A stretch of 64,000 nt of DNA from Lumnitzera littorea (GCA_024138015.1 JAMXBB010000002.1:50772469-50836468); one strand, 5' to 3'. Counted from the first letter of the stretch, positions 25,870-38,239 are shown. Translations and numbers: made by a program. Notes: generated by a model not told the origin, from the letters alone.

Positions 25870-27118
25870 TGTAATGCCGCACAGACCCTAAATGGGCATT
25901 ACAACCCGCCGCATATTCTAACTAGCTCAAAATATGTTAAGGCTTCTAAATCCACCAATCAATAATATAATAAAAACATATCACCAATTTTTACATATAA
26001 ACCACAAAAGAGTAGGTAAGATATCCACTCATAATCCTCATAAAACCAAAAATATCTAACAAAGTTTAGAAGTGCATCAACTCATATCCATGTGACATAA
26101 GATAGATCAAAGTAACTAAAAATCCTCAAGTATCATAGAAAAGGAGTCCATCTCTTCAATAAAAGCAAGACTCTCAACATAACATAACTCATTTCTAGTA
26201 AAAACAAAACTTAACTCCCCCCTAATCATCATAATAATAAAGATATTTGACACCCTCCTCCTCCTAGATATGATCAACAAAAGTCTCCTCATAAATGAGA
26301 TAATCCTTTGATCCTATACCTAAAAAAGAAAAGGAGTGAGCCAAAGCCTAGTACAGGTGCACAAAACACATATGAATGCCAAGTCCAATCATTTACATGC
26401 ATATAATGTAAGTATAACAGAATAATAACAAATAGAAATTTGATTATCTTTACATTAAGCCAACAAACAGCAAAGGAGTATTCATAACCTCACCACACCT
26501 AATCTTTGTCCACATACATAGGTAGATATTATATAAGTTTTCTTTTAAGTCCTTTATGCTTAAAGTCAAGAATCTAGAAACCTAATATTCTAGTTGCGTA
26601 GTCCTATGTAAAAGTTCATTAAAGAAACCTCACACATGATTAGCAGTTGCTGCTTTAGGGAACTACCACTGCAAGCCCTTAGAGCGAGCGGGTCAAGCAA
26701 AACCAACAAACCATTAATTCAAGCCAAATATGGTTTAATCCAATTAAATCTTATCTATCTTAGTAATTATGACCATACAAACAAGTACTGCGTACTTGGA
26801 ATCACTCGACAATAGCTAACAAAACTCTAAATTCACAACTCGAATTAAAAGCTTAGATTTCAGTAACGAATCTACCTACCACCCCAAATCTATTTAAAAA
26901 AACAAGCATATACATTAACCTTAAATACTCGACAACTAAGTTCTACTTAAAAATTACCTATGAACCTATAAATTGTCCAATCAAAGGTTCTGAAGGAAAA
27001 TAACTGAATCTAATCATAAATCAATAATAGAAATTGAAGATACTATAAATACGTAATATGATAAAGAAAAAAGTTGATATATTTATACAATATTATTTAA
27101 TTACATAAAAAGTAAGTT

Positions 27119-27152
<34 letters not shown>

Positions 27153-28500
27153 AAAATATAAATGGACACACGATAAGGGTATCAAAATATATAATTTTAC
27201 TAATCGATATAGTAATAAAAGAATACGTACTTTAATCAGATAATATTATAATTCATAACAATTCGTAAGGAATGATATATTAATAATTAGAATCCAAAAC
27301 GAACATACTTTACAATTAATGTTATATACTACATAATCATAATAACAACCGTAATAAAAATACTTAAATCGTAATGTTATCAATATTAATAATAAGCCAT
27401 AACAATAATAAGATAGTATCATCATAAACTAAATCATTACTTGAAATACATATACGATATGGGTATTAACATAACTATACACCAAGTTAGAAAATAGTGT
27501 CCCCACATCAAATATATCAATTCACTATAAGTTTACATATACACATAATTTGATATTATGACATAAAGTACAATAAAAAAATTTTATATAAACTAAAATG
27601 ACAATTACAACAAATAAATTAATTTATAATAAGGTCGAGTACTAACATATAATTACTTTTTACAATGATATCAGAAAATAGAAATAATATTCTATTCACA
27701 TGATACCGAAAAATGGAATCGAATCAACTTGCGAAATAAAGTTGAGTTCGAATTAGTAGATGGACACTAAATCAACATCGAATACGAAACTATTAGACAC
27801 AAAAACATAAAAATTATATTTTGTTTAATAGTATACTAAAATAATTAACTAATAAAATTTACTAGATTAACTTGGAACATGTGAAGATGGGGATGAAACC
27901 AATACACATAGCAAGGAGAACCCAATGCATGAGATTTAGAAAACTAAAAAAATGAATGGCAAATAGGTAAAGACGAATTGGAGAATCGGTGGGGCAAGTG
28001 TGTGAGTGAGAGATTTAAGCATGTGGGGCTTAGGGTATATTGCTGATCTAACGCATGTGAGAGATTGGTAAAGGGAAATGAGGACGAGTGGGCAATAAGG
28101 TTGCAAAGGGGTAGGTCTGGTGTTGTCAATGACAAGAGAAAAGTGTGAGGGATGAAGGAAAGGTTAAATTAGGGGGGTATGTGAGAAGACGAGAGTGAGA
28201 GCAAGAATGGAAGGGAAAAGTTTGAGAAAAGATGATGAGAGTGAGAGGGTGATAGTAAGAGAGAGAGAGAGAGAGAAAATGAGTGGAGAGGGAAGGAGAG
28301 AAAAGATTACAACTAAGGAGAATTAGGGTAAGGTTTAGGAAAGAGTTTTAGGAATAGAGTGTAGATTATCCTAGAACCTCATAAAATATAGGGTGGGTTT
28401 ATAATAAAAATAAGGAAATAGAGAATTAGCTAAAAAGAGAATAAATAGTATTTATAAAAATAAATCGTGTATAAATTGCAACATATATAGCTAATACCAA
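25870..28500 (-). mobile_element. Gypsy LTR (family 2), antisense
   Basis: The left boundary TGTAATGCC (25870) is the minus-strand LTR end. It forms a hairpin with GGCATTACA (25895-25903), like the GACGCCC/GGGGC end at 18027. The block 26500-26720 matches the plus-strand LTR at 17330-17600. CT-rich leader-like sequence on the minus strand around 28150-28330 would lie near the LTR start. The right boundary is uncertain. It contains a (TA)n run at 27122-27151 and (GA)n at about 28257-28278. No internal coding region adjoins it, so it may be solo. Confidence 0.5.
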
Positions 28501-30320
28501 TAAAATATTATACTTTATATGTAGAATAAAATAATCTATTTACTAAGTACGTAAAAAAAAAAGAGTTTTAGAAAATAAAACAAAATCGGAATCTTGAATT
28601 AGATATCTATTCCATAAGATACACTTCAAACTAAGTCTGGATCTACTTGAAGATAAATAAATTGAGAAATTTTCTATTTGAATACAGTTTCTAACAATAC
28701 GAGCTAAAAGAATTTTTATAACTTAAATAAATTACTAACTTGACCGGGGTGTTTTAGCTCTAATCTAGAAAAATTGTACTAAACGTTTTAGTCAACTAAT
28801 TTTGTCTAATTGTATCAGTTAGTCATATCGTATGCTCTCGAGAACTCTACAATAGACTGCAGCAATAATTTAATCATCGATATATTAAATAAAACCAAAC
28901 AATAAAAATAATACAATTTGATCACAATAATAAAAAATCATAGATTGATAGTAAAAGAAAATTAATTACATTACAAACTATGGTTCACAGTAATTGAATA
29001 CTAAAACTAAATTAGAATATTAAGAAAAATAAACAAAGAAAAAAATGGATTATCTACCATCTACTATGTTCTATTCTATGATTCTATGATATGATGTCTA
29101 ATTTTCAAAGTTTATATCCTATTTATAATAATAAAAAAAAAATCTTAGAATGTATTTCAACATATCTCCAAAATATCTTTTGCATAGCTCTGCCCCCCAC
29201 CCATCTATCTAAAGGATGGAAAGGTAGAGGGTATGTAATATAATATGTGACTTGCTTAAGGTAAGAAAGGAGAATGCTTAGCTAATAAATAACTCACTTC
29301 TTGGTCTTCAACCCCTTCAATCACTACGAATGCCCTTGATCAGTACAATGGGATATGTCTATTTATATATCTCTTGACTCGAAATGAGAGCAAGTTTGAA
29401 AAAGGATCTTAAAGTGTCTAGGGTTGGGCTAGGAGGGTCTCATAAAGCCTTCTTTTTTCTTCTCATTCCTGGGTAGGGATTCTTATTTTCCCCATCGGTC
29501 CATTTGTCAAAATATTCAAATAAATAACTACAAAATAATAAGAAAAAGCTTTGATTTTGAGTATTCAAATAGTATCTACTCGGACACTATAGTGGAAGTG
29601 TGTTGAATCAAGAGAGAACATTTGAGAGACTTAACACAAAGGGCAAAAAAGCAGATGAGTTGTGGTTAGGGGTGAAATGCTACCCAAACCTAGAGGATAT
29701 TTTTTTAGCACTTAATTTTTTTATGGTTATTATTATTCAATTAAGATATCTTTATTGCACATCTCTTTAATTCAGTTTTCAAATTTAGCTCACAAAATAA
29801 AATATAATGGAAACATAGCATCTTAGACTTTAAAACTTTTCAAAAATAGAAGATTAACAATCCATGGAATAACCACACCTACGACCATCACTATGGTCTT
29901 TGCGTGTGGTCTTTTCTTTCACTTGCAATTTAATTAATTCGGTGGAATTCTTTTATGGGAGGTACATGAGCGTAGTGTTAGGCATGTGTTTCAAAGCTTA
30001 CATCCAAAAATATTCAATTTTCAATGCAATTAATTGACGAAAGGAACACAAGCACAAGCTACGATTGTGGTCTTCAACTGTATTCCAGTCTAGACTTCAT
30101 TTCTCACTCAAAATTCATCCACTTTAATACTTGATCAATAACTTTTCTTTAAAATAATCCAAAACTTGATAAAAATCTTCAAAACTTCATAAAATGATCT
30201 CAAAGTCCTTGTAAATGAAATTCAAACAAATAAAACTCAAAATACTATAAAATTAACTAAATTAATAACCAAAATAGCATACAATAATGATAGAATATGT
30301 ATGTTAAATTCATGTTATCA
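28501..30320. other. Non-coding repeat-like DNA
   Basis: No gene is seen. The text from 29880 to 30130 (paired GGTC and ACC motifs around TGTGGTCTT) resembles LTR or leader sequence of gypsy elements. It could be the degraded start of the element whose pol begins at about 30330, but no boundary is visible. Confidence 0.4.
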
Positions 30321-30329
30321 ACTTACGTG

Positions 30330-31610
30330 CTTCTTTATGGACTTCGGCACTTACTATTATAGGGTAATGCCCTTTGGTCCCAAGATTGCCAAGGCTATCT
30401 ATCAGAAGATGATGATTGAGCTATTTAAGTCTCAACTTAGGTGAAACATGGAAGTCTACGTAGACGATACAATCATTAAGAGAAAGAAGCTCAAGGACCA
30501 TCACCAAGACTTGCAAGAGGCCTTTGACTAGATGAGGAAGCATGGAATGAAGCTAAAACCCTAAAAGTGTTTCTTTAAGATAACAATCAAAAAAATTCTT
30601 CAAGTATGTGGTAACTCATCGGGACAATGAGCCAAACCCAGAAAAGCTTATAGCCGTTGTTGATATGATAGCCCCAACTAGTGTCAAAGAGTGTAGAAGT
30701 TGATAGAGTAAGTGGTTGCACTTAGCAGTTCCATGTCCCGAAGTGTAGATTGGTGCATTGAGTTTTTCAAGATTTTGAAGTACCCCCATGGGTTTGAATG
30801 GACACTAGCATGCAAGGAATCTTTAAAGTAGTTGAAGAAATTCCTTGCCTCTCCACTGGTTCTCTCAAAGCCAATACTTAGTGAAGATTTATTCTTATAT
30901 CTTGTTGTGAGCAACCAGACTCTTTTCTCAATGTTAGTCCACATAGATGGGAAGGAACATAAGTCGGTTTATTGTGTCAACAATATATCTAAAGGGTTGA
31001 ACTCTAATATTCCAAGATTGAGAAATTTGCTCTGGTGGTTGTGATCTCAACGAGGAGGCTCTGGTTGTACTTTGAAGAATGCCAGATCATGGTCCTAACT
31101 GACCAACTCTTGCACACCATACTCTAAAAAGCAAACACCTTAGGGTAAATGATAAAATACGCACTTGAATTTAGTGCACATGGAATCCAAAATAAACTTT
31201 GAGATGCTTATAAGGCCTATGTCTTAGCTAACTTTGTGGCTAAGTACAAAGGAGAAGAGCCTCTAAAAGAAGAAAATCAGAAGCCTACATGGACACTCCA
31301 TATGGATAGGTCCTCCACTTAAGAAGGTTGTAGGGTAAGGTTAGTACTCAAAGGCCCCTATAGCTAAGCGATCTACTATGCCCTTAAATTCAAGTTTGTT
31401 GCCAGCAACAATGAGGCCGAATATGAAGTCATGATTACAAGATTGAAGCTGGAAAAAGAGGTCAGAGCCAAAAAGTTAGATATTTTTTCAAATTTGATGC
31501 TTGTGGTCCAATAAGTTAAAGGTGAATATGAAGCTAAGGAGGAAAGGATAGTCAAGCACCTAAAGTTAGTCAGGTCCTTAGCTACGGGTCATTTCATGGA
31601 TGATAACACA
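30330..31610 (+). pseudogene. Tat-lineage pol relic: RT, RNase H and second RNase H
   Basis: An RT palm segment runs from 30330: RVMPFGPKIAKAIYQ, then the catalytic YVDD (in MEVYVDDTIIK, about 30450), then LKDHHQDLQEAFD. The connection domain (NPEKLIAVVDMIAPTSVKE) follows near 30640, and a retroviral-type RNase H near 30830-31130 (LVVSN..LFSMLVHIDGKEHK, with LTDQ-like text after it). A second, archaeal-like RNase H follows at 31290-31570 (TLHMDRSST-like, NNEAEYE, VKGEYEAKEERIVKHLKL). Two RNase H domains in a row mark the Tat lineage of Ty3/gypsy. Many stops and shifts make it inactive, although the YVDD residues remain. Confidence 0.8.
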
Positions 31611-31665
31611 AATCCCTCAACTTGAAAATTCTAAAGTTAACAGTTTGTTTAGATATGCATCTATG

Positions 31666-32371
31666 TGATGGGAATTAAGCTATTGGTCCTTTAACCTGCA
31701 ATTGAGACCAAAGACCGCAAGGCTTGACAAGGCGAATTCTTCTACTCCAACCAACTCCTGTTGATGCCGAGTATTTCCTTATCGAGTCACTCCTTAAGCC
31801 ATACCGAATGACTACCAATCTTTTGTAGATAAAATGTCGAGAAACGAATGGTCGAGATAACATCCAATCTTCCCTCATGCAAGACCACTTACTTACTCGA
31901 CATCACCCTTACTGCCATGCTAAGAGAGAAAGACCCCAAGCTTCATTAACCATCCCTGCTCAGACAAGCTAGCTTGTCGTGCTGTTTTGTCTACATCTTC
32001 TAATGACCTCACCAATACAGCATCCCTATGTATACAGGACACCATGTAGAATCCGCCCCACTAATTATTGCTTCTATGAATATTCATTTTTACCCTTTTG
32101 TATTGTTGTGCATTACTACTTAAGGGTAACACCCATTTTGTCTTTTTCCCTTTTAGGCACGTTGCCCTAAATTCTTGGGTATAAATACCCTTTGTATTTG
32201 TAAGTCAGAAGTAGACAAATTATCATTAATACACTTCAGTATTTTTGCTTCATGGTGTAAACACTCTGGCATTTTACACTTAGCATCACTCTTATCATTT
32301 CCCTTAAGCAAGGTTAGATGGTGAGTAACCTCGCTGGACAAATTCGTGTATCATATTAAATTATGCCATCA
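31666..32371 (+). mobile_element. LTR-like insertion between RNase H and integrase
   Basis: The 706-bp segment starts TGATGG and ends CCATCA, a 6-bp inverted terminal match of LTR type. It holds a strong TATA box (TATAAATA, 32180-32187). It interrupts the pol relic: coding similarity stops near 31600 and resumes near 32640. The flanking pentamers (CTATG, GTCCT) do not match. The 200 bases after it (32372-32580, with TTGGTGC near 32389) look like a primer site and leader, so part of a nested element may be included. Open frames at 31675-31878 and 32153-32341 (minus) are not genes. Confidence 0.45.
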
Positions 32372-32589
32372 GTCCTCGGAAGTTTCATTGGTGCATCATA
32401 TCCTCTAGAGCTGTTCATAGGTTTTGCTTAGCTTTCATTCACCATTGTTCTTTCACGCATTTTCCTCATTACTCCTTTTAAGCTTTCTACAAGCTCGAAC
32501 CCATCTAGTAACCGGCCTTGTCAGTTCTTAGTTACAGTTTGCACCATTATAGGTATCCCAAAGCTTGTAAACAAGAATAAGAAGAATTT

Positions 32590-33600
32590 TTTTAGTACCT
32601 ATTAGAGAGGAGCTTAGATCGACTACTCCAACAAACTCTAGTGGTAGATGTTAATTTGCCCCAACCATATTGGATGGAGCTTATCACCTAGTTCATAAAG
32701 TACGGTGGCATATTGGCCAATCCCAAGGAGGGAAGCTATGGTACAAGGCAGTTAATTACACTTTACTAGACGAAGCCCTGTACTATTGAAGCCTTAGTCT
32801 CCCCTTACTTTGATGGCTTCAACTAAAGGAATGCTAAAAACTCTTGGAGGAATTGCTTACAAGAGTGTGCAACAACCATATCAAAGCCCAAGCCCTTTAT
32901 ATACAAGCCTTGAGGCTTGGATACTATTGGCTAATGATGAAGCAAGACACTAAGCAAATGCTGTAGTGATGTGTATAGTGCTAGAAGCATGCTCCCATCA
33001 TCCATTCTCCAAATAATGACCTACATCTCCTCACCACCCCATAGCCCTTCACATAGTGGGCACTTAACATCTTCGACCCATTCTCTAAGGATACAAGGGG
33101 TAAGCAATATACCATAATCATCGTTGACTACTTCATTAAGTGGATAGAAGCAAATGTCATGGTAAAGATGACTTAAAAGTACATGGAGACCTTCATTATG
33201 AGCTCTATAGCCTTAATTTGACAACTTAAAGTTCTATGCCTTTTGCTAAAAGTATCATGTCAACTTCCATTACACCTTTGTGGCCCATACACAAATTAAC
33301 GGCTAAGTAGAGGTGACAAACAAGACTACTTTCAAGAGCCTCAAGAAGAGAGTCAGCTGAGCCAAAGGTACTAGGCAGATGAACTTCCCCTTATCCTATA
33401 AGGTTACTAAACAACCTATAAGATGACAATCGGAGAAACCCTTTCCTATTCAACCTTTGGCACCAAAATCGTACTACAAATTGAGCTTAAACTTCCAAAC
33501 ATCTATATCGAAGGATTTAACGCAGTAATTAACCAAGTTGGTCTATTCAATGACCTCAACACCATTAAAGAAGTTTAAGACGTAACCAGCTAATGTATGG
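32590..33600 (+). pseudogene. Tat-lineage integrase relic
   Basis: In order, the sequence resembles the spacer before integrase (32670-32790), its zinc-binding region (RVCNNHIKAQALYIQALRLG, YYW, about 32865-32930) and the catalytic core (ALNIFDPFSKDTRG and IIVDYFIKWIEANVM, 33060-33160). Later core segments (NGQVEVTNK-like, near 33300) and a C-terminal part (NQVGLFNDLN, near 33540) follow. It continues the pol fragment at 30330 after the inserted LTR. Stops are numerous and the D,D,E set cannot be read in one frame. Confidence 0.75.
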
Positions 33601-33989
33601 CTGCTTATCAACACAGGGTGGTAAGAAAGTCAGGCACAAGCAATTTAAGCCTAATGACCTAATATCTTGAAAGCTTGAAGCTACTGGAGCAAGGGAAGGC
33701 TAGGGTAAGCTAGTGCCAAATTAGGAAGACCAAGTTAAGATGAAGGTAAACTTAAGGGGAAGGGGCTTATAAGTTAGAGAGATTAGATGGGATCAAGGTC
33801 CCTAGGACTTGGAATGCTGATAACTTGTGACTCTATTTTGATTAAGATATACTCTACTATGTTCGTTATTCATTAATGGAATAATAATTCTTACTCACAA
33901 TATGTTTTCAATCCCCTAAACCTAAATATTCCCACCTAAATTATCATTTTTATCATATTAGAATCGGATAACCTAAGCATTGCAAAATT

Positions 33990-34300
33990 CTAATGCAATG
34001 AAGCCAAGGACAATCCTCGAGAACTAGGTCTCCAAGCTAGGTTTAGAAACACCTATCTACTTATAATCAACGCGTTTACATTTTACATGCTAAGGAAAAT
34101 TTGAAGGAATAAAGATTAGGACAATCTTCGAGGGTTAGGTCCTTAAGCCTAGCTTAGGGATGCCTAGTAACTTCTAATTAAAAAATGAACATCTAGGTAT
34201 TGGGGAAATCGCAAAGCAATGAAGCAAGAGACGATCCCTAAGGACTGGGTTACCAAGTCTAGCTTAAGAATGCCTAACCTCCTACAATCAACTAAAGTGA
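33990..34300 (+). repeat. Three tandem copies of a 110-bp unit
   Basis: The anchor GACAATCCTCGAG / GACAATCTTCGAG / GACGATCCCTAAG recurs at 34009, 34120 and 34230 (spacing 111 and 110), each followed by a related CTAGCTTA-type block and ending near TAATCAAC. Shorter related motifs (CTAAGGCT, TTAGAAAGCC) continue to about 34470. Tandem arrays are common downstream of pol in Tat elements. Confidence 0.7.
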
Positions 34301-34979
34301 GATTAAAGAGCTTGAGCGATAAAAAAAATCCCGATACCATAAAACTTAGATAGTTTAAAATGAACCTAAGGCTAAAAAGCCTCAAATCATGAAAATCTAA
34401 GGCTAGAAAGCTTGGGAACTATTAAATGATCAAAAGGTTAGAAAGCCTAGATACTATGAAGGCTGATTGTATAAGTCTACAACCAAATAGCCTTACGAGG
34501 TCAATAGGTTAGAGGTAGTGAAATTCAAACATCCATAACATTTAAACCAACAAGCCTTAACCTATGAGAGTAATCTGTGAACTTAAACCACCAGATTACT
34601 CTTATGCCCACACAAACATGAAAAAATAAGCTAAGGAACTCCTAAAGCACTAATGTTAAGGAGATCCATGGGCTGAGGCACCTATGCCTAAATTAACAAA
34701 GCCTAGTAATCGAATTTCGAAAGACTTATGTTGCGAAGAAACTAAAATTTATATTCAAATAGTGCAAAAGAGACAGGAAGGAGGGAAATGATTATCTTCA
34801 TTAATAATTAAATGAATATGGTTACAATCCTAATTAAACAAACCAAAAAGTACAACAAAAATGAGAATTACATCTGGTTTGGTCTAAGATGCTTTTGAAG
34901 ATCCTTTAAAATGAAATTACTTTGAGAGCTCAAGGTAAATTATCTAAACAGATCACTAGAATGAGCACTAGTAAGAGTA
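34301..34979. other. Untranslated spacer of the Tat element
   Basis: No coding signal is seen. The open frame at 34164-34385 (minus) falls in repeats. Short degenerate repeats fade out by about 34700. Confidence 0.5.
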
Positions 34980-35830
34980 AGGGAGCAGTTGGAGGAGCAC
35001 CTTTTTGGTCAACGAGTGTAGGCTCCTAAGGACTAGTAGTTACGGTTCTATAAGGACCTCCCCGACATCTTCCTCACCTTTCTCCTCGGAGTCCTCCTCT
35101 AACTCTAACTTAGGATGATGAAGGATAAAGGAAGGAGAGGCACTTCAAGTCAATGTTAAGATGGGCTTATAGTGCGATCTTCTACACTTACTTCATCCCC
35201 TCAATTGACTATTTCTTCTAAAACTCCCTCCATTACAGCCCCATTATGATAAAGTCAAAGATCTTGTACCATGTCGTAGGAGTGAAGTCACCCCTAACCT
35301 CTAAGGATGCTACATGTTCACAGAGATAACCAATCTCCTCAACATCAGCCCTCTCTTTCTCAATAGCTAATTCTCAAGCTATCTAAGGCTTCTCCTCCTC
35401 CTCCTTCAATTTCTTGGTCAAGTAGGTGGCCTCGACGCTGAGCTAATTATTGTACTCCTCAGTCTTCTTCATCTCAAACCGAGTGTCTTCCACCTCTCAA
35501 GAGGATGTAGCAATCTTATCTTCCAACTTTCAAACCTTGGCCTCAGCACCTTAGAGCTTTTTTTTTTTTTTTTTTTTTGCTTCTACCAATGTGCCCTTAG
35601 CCTAAACAACCTCCTCCTCAACCTCCTTAGACCTCTACAACAAATGCAACATAGTGTTAGAAGCATAAATTAGTCTACTAGACAAAGTTTCAAGTTTGGT
35701 GGAAAGTCGGCTACCTTTTCTCTTTAGGATCTCTAACGATCTCGAATCTTCAACATGAAGATTTTTTCCTATACTAACAACAAACACGTTAATTACTAAC
35801 CCATTGTAAACACTTCATTTTTGTCTTCTT
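34980..35830 (-). pseudogene. Antisense ORF of a Tat element (coiled-coil, acidic tail)
   Basis: The minus strand reads as a broken protein. A heptad-rich, E/K-rich segment (VEDTRFEMKKTEEYNN, LTKKLKEEEEK, about 35380-35500) is followed by a middle part (ADVEEIGYL, FTPTTWYKIFDFI, about 35240-35340) and an acidic end (EEDSEEKGEEDVGE, about 35050-35100). Tat-lineage elements are known to carry an extra antisense ORF between pol and the 3' LTR, and this lies just downstream of the integrase relic. A T23-like run interrupts it near 35557. Function is unknown even in intact elements. Confidence 0.6.
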
Positions 35831-35869
35831 ATAATTTTTAAAATTTTCTTTAGGTAATAAAGGTATTCT

Positions 35870-36100
35870 AATTGAAAAACAAAAATAAAAAATAATTAGA
35901 AAACTTTAAAAAATACCAAAAAAATAGAAATTTTAGAAATACACAAAATAATAAGAAATTCAAAAAAAAAACAAAAAAAAAAGGAAAATCAGAAATATAA
36001 AAAATTGAAAAAATTCAAGAAGAGCACAAAAAGATTGGAAATGGAAAAATATAAAAAAAAATGAAAAATTGGAAAAAATGCAAGAACTTAAAAAATTAAG
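35870..36100. repeat. A-rich low-complexity tract
   Basis: About 230 bases are almost only A with scattered G and T (AAAAATTGAAAAAATTC type). The minus-strand open frame at 35960-36157 (poly F/L) is an artefact of this composition. Confidence 0.7.
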
Positions 36101-36249
36101 AAAAGTATTTAGGACAATAGAATAAATTAGAATGATAAAGGTTTGGATATTCTTCATGGTGGGTTAGATCGGGCTAAGACACAATTTAAATTAGAATTTA
36201 GACCAGGCCAAAACCCTTATATGTATTTTCTTTACATAAATAAACAAGG

Positions 36250-36335
36250 CACGGGATGACTAGCTCATTGGTACTACACTTAGTCTTAGCAATCAAAAGA
36301 AAGGAAGGTCCTAAGTTTGATCCCCATTAGGCACT
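36250..36335 (+). mobile_element. Possible tRNA-derived SINE head
   Basis: TAGCTCATTGG (36261-36271) resembles a pol III A box, and AAGTTTGATCCCC (36313-36325) a B box, in the right order and spacing for a tRNA-like promoter. No clear 3' tail or target duplication was found, so this is tentative. Confidence 0.3.
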
Positions 36336-36900
36336 TATGTGCCTTTTACTTTTTGGTACCCTATTAGAGCATGAGTTAGTCTTCTATTAGGCCACATGTC
36401 AAAACCACCACTTCCATCACCTTCCCCATGTCAAGAGCTCTCTAACGACATCAATCGTAAGCCCTACTGTAACCTCCATATTATCCATCAAGCAAACCCC
36501 AAACACCACCTAGCAACCCATTCGAAACTACCAACTTCACCCCTTTCTAACCAAAATAGCCATCACAGCCAACTTCACTACACCCAAAAACCTAAGACCT
36601 AACTCTTCATTTACCTCCAACAACTACCCCAAGAGGCAATCACCACCACTACCGTCTGGAGGTTTTCAAACCACTACGAAACGACTAAGTTAAGCGATGA
36701 CACCTTCGCCAAAACCCCATTGTCCAATAAAACACCCATGAAAACCCCCTTACCCACTTGAAACACCTTAGAGAGCCCCTCTCAAATGCCTCCTTCCCTC
36801 TCTTGCAGCTACACGTACACAGCACGTAGGATCCGACCTAGGTCCAATCGTTTGACCCAATTTATGCTCCTATCCGAGTTCAACATGCATATTACTCCTC
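36336..36900. other. Non-coding DNA, relatively C-rich
   Basis: The plus-strand open frame at 36396-36602 has the Pro/His/Ser bias of C-rich spacer and no recognisable domain. The boundary where the next Tat element begins is not visible. Confidence 0.4.
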
Positions 36901-36929
36901 CAGTCCGGCAAATTATGCAATTTATTTAG

Positions 36930-38230
36930 TCCCTAACCCTTTGCCTATTGCGTATTAGATATTATTAGGCCTTTCCCTAAGGCTATTGAACAATGGTAGT
37001 TTATATTAGTTGTGGTTGAATACTTTACTAAATGGATGGAAACTAAGATAATGGCAAAGATAACTGATTAAAAAGTCGATTCATTTGTGTTAAATTTCAT
37101 CTTAGCAAAATTGTGGGTCCCCTTTATAATTATAACTAATAATGGTCCACAATTCGACAATGATAAGTTTTGGGCTCTTTGCAAAAAGTATGACATATGG
37201 CTAAATTACACTTTGGAAGTGTTTGGTTGCATAATTTTCATAGTACTTGATTAGGCAAAAAAATTTATCCTATATTTGGTTTGTAAATTTGCTCAGCGAC
37301 TAAAAAAAAATTAAGCTAATGGACTGGACAAAATGCTTAAATTTTACTCTATCTGCACCATAGTTCAAAAATGAAATTCACTGGATGAAAATAAGAAATA
37401 TTTTACATTTCCAAAAATATCCCTCCATGTTATAATATTAAGTTAATGAATATTACTTTTATTAAATATTATAAAAAATTATTTATTTTATAATATAAAT
37501 AATTAATTTTTAATATAAATTTTATATTCAATACTAAACAAACCAAATATCGTACAATAAGCTTATGCTATCCAATCCTTCTTATATTTGTCCTATCTAG
37601 TTCTTTTTGTCCAATCTAGTCTTTACAACCAAATGCTACCTTTAGTTTCTTACCTTCAAACTAATGGACAAGTAAAAGCAATCAACAAGATTATACTGTA
37701 TAGTTTGAAGTAGAAGGCAAATCAAGCTAAGGGAAAATAGGCTTATAAGCTTCCAAGTATTTTTTAGAATATAGAACTACAAATAGGATGTCAACAGGAG
37801 AGACTCCATTCAGATTGGCATTTGGATTAGAGGCCATTCTGCTCATCGAATTAGAACTACCAAGTTTGTGAACGCAAAGGTTTGACATCATGGCAAATTA
37901 CATCATAGCTAATTTAGACACAATAGAAGAAATCAGTGATATTATAAGAGCAAGGATTACCACTATTAGCACAAGGCAGTATGGTATTTCTATTACAAGG
38001 TCAAACACAAAGTTTTTCAACTTGGAGACTTAGTTTGTAAAAAAATGTAAGCAATGGACACAAGGGATGCCTAAGGAAAACTTACAACAAATTAGGAAGA
38101 CTTAATGCGAATATAGGAGGTCATTGAGAATTGTACCTATAGTTTAGAGAGATTAGACGAACAAGCCATTCCTTGAGCTTAAAATGCTTAAAATCTTAAA
38201 TTGTACTTCACATAAATTGTTGCAAGCTTT
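36930..38230 (+). pseudogene. Second Tat element: integrase relic split by a MITE
   Basis: The core reads FPKAIEQW, VVVEYFTKWMETKIMAKIT (36980-37065) and IIITNNGPQFDNDKFWALCKKY (37130-37190). It breaks at 37214 where a MITE sits and continues at 37641 with SYLQTNGQVKAINK. The C-terminal part continues, decayed, to about 38200. The catalytic D in the NNGPQFD block is mutated (N for D in the usual DNG). With the MITE and one TTT copy removed the frame runs across the junction. RT and RNase H are absent, so the element is 5'-truncated or rearranged. Confidence 0.75.
37215..37640. mobile_element. Tourist-like MITE with TTT target duplication
   Basis: The 426-bp element has terminal repeats GGAAGTGTTTGGTTG and, read from the other end, GGTAGCATTTGGTTG (3 of 15 mismatched). 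It is flanked by TTT at 37212-37214 and 37641-37643. Its right part (TTGTCCTATCTAG, TTTGTCCAATCTAG) is shared with the MITE at 4306. It encodes nothing and sits inside an integrase, which it splits. Confidence 0.75.
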
Positions 38231-38239
38231 GGAATGCTT

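Noticed and set aside
27122..27151. (TA)n run as a possible regulatory or recombination site
   Set aside because: It is a simple microsatellite inside an LTR, with nothing else to support a function.
36313..36325. tRNA gene
   Set aside because: A and B box-like motifs exist but no cloverleaf can be drawn; at most a SINE head.
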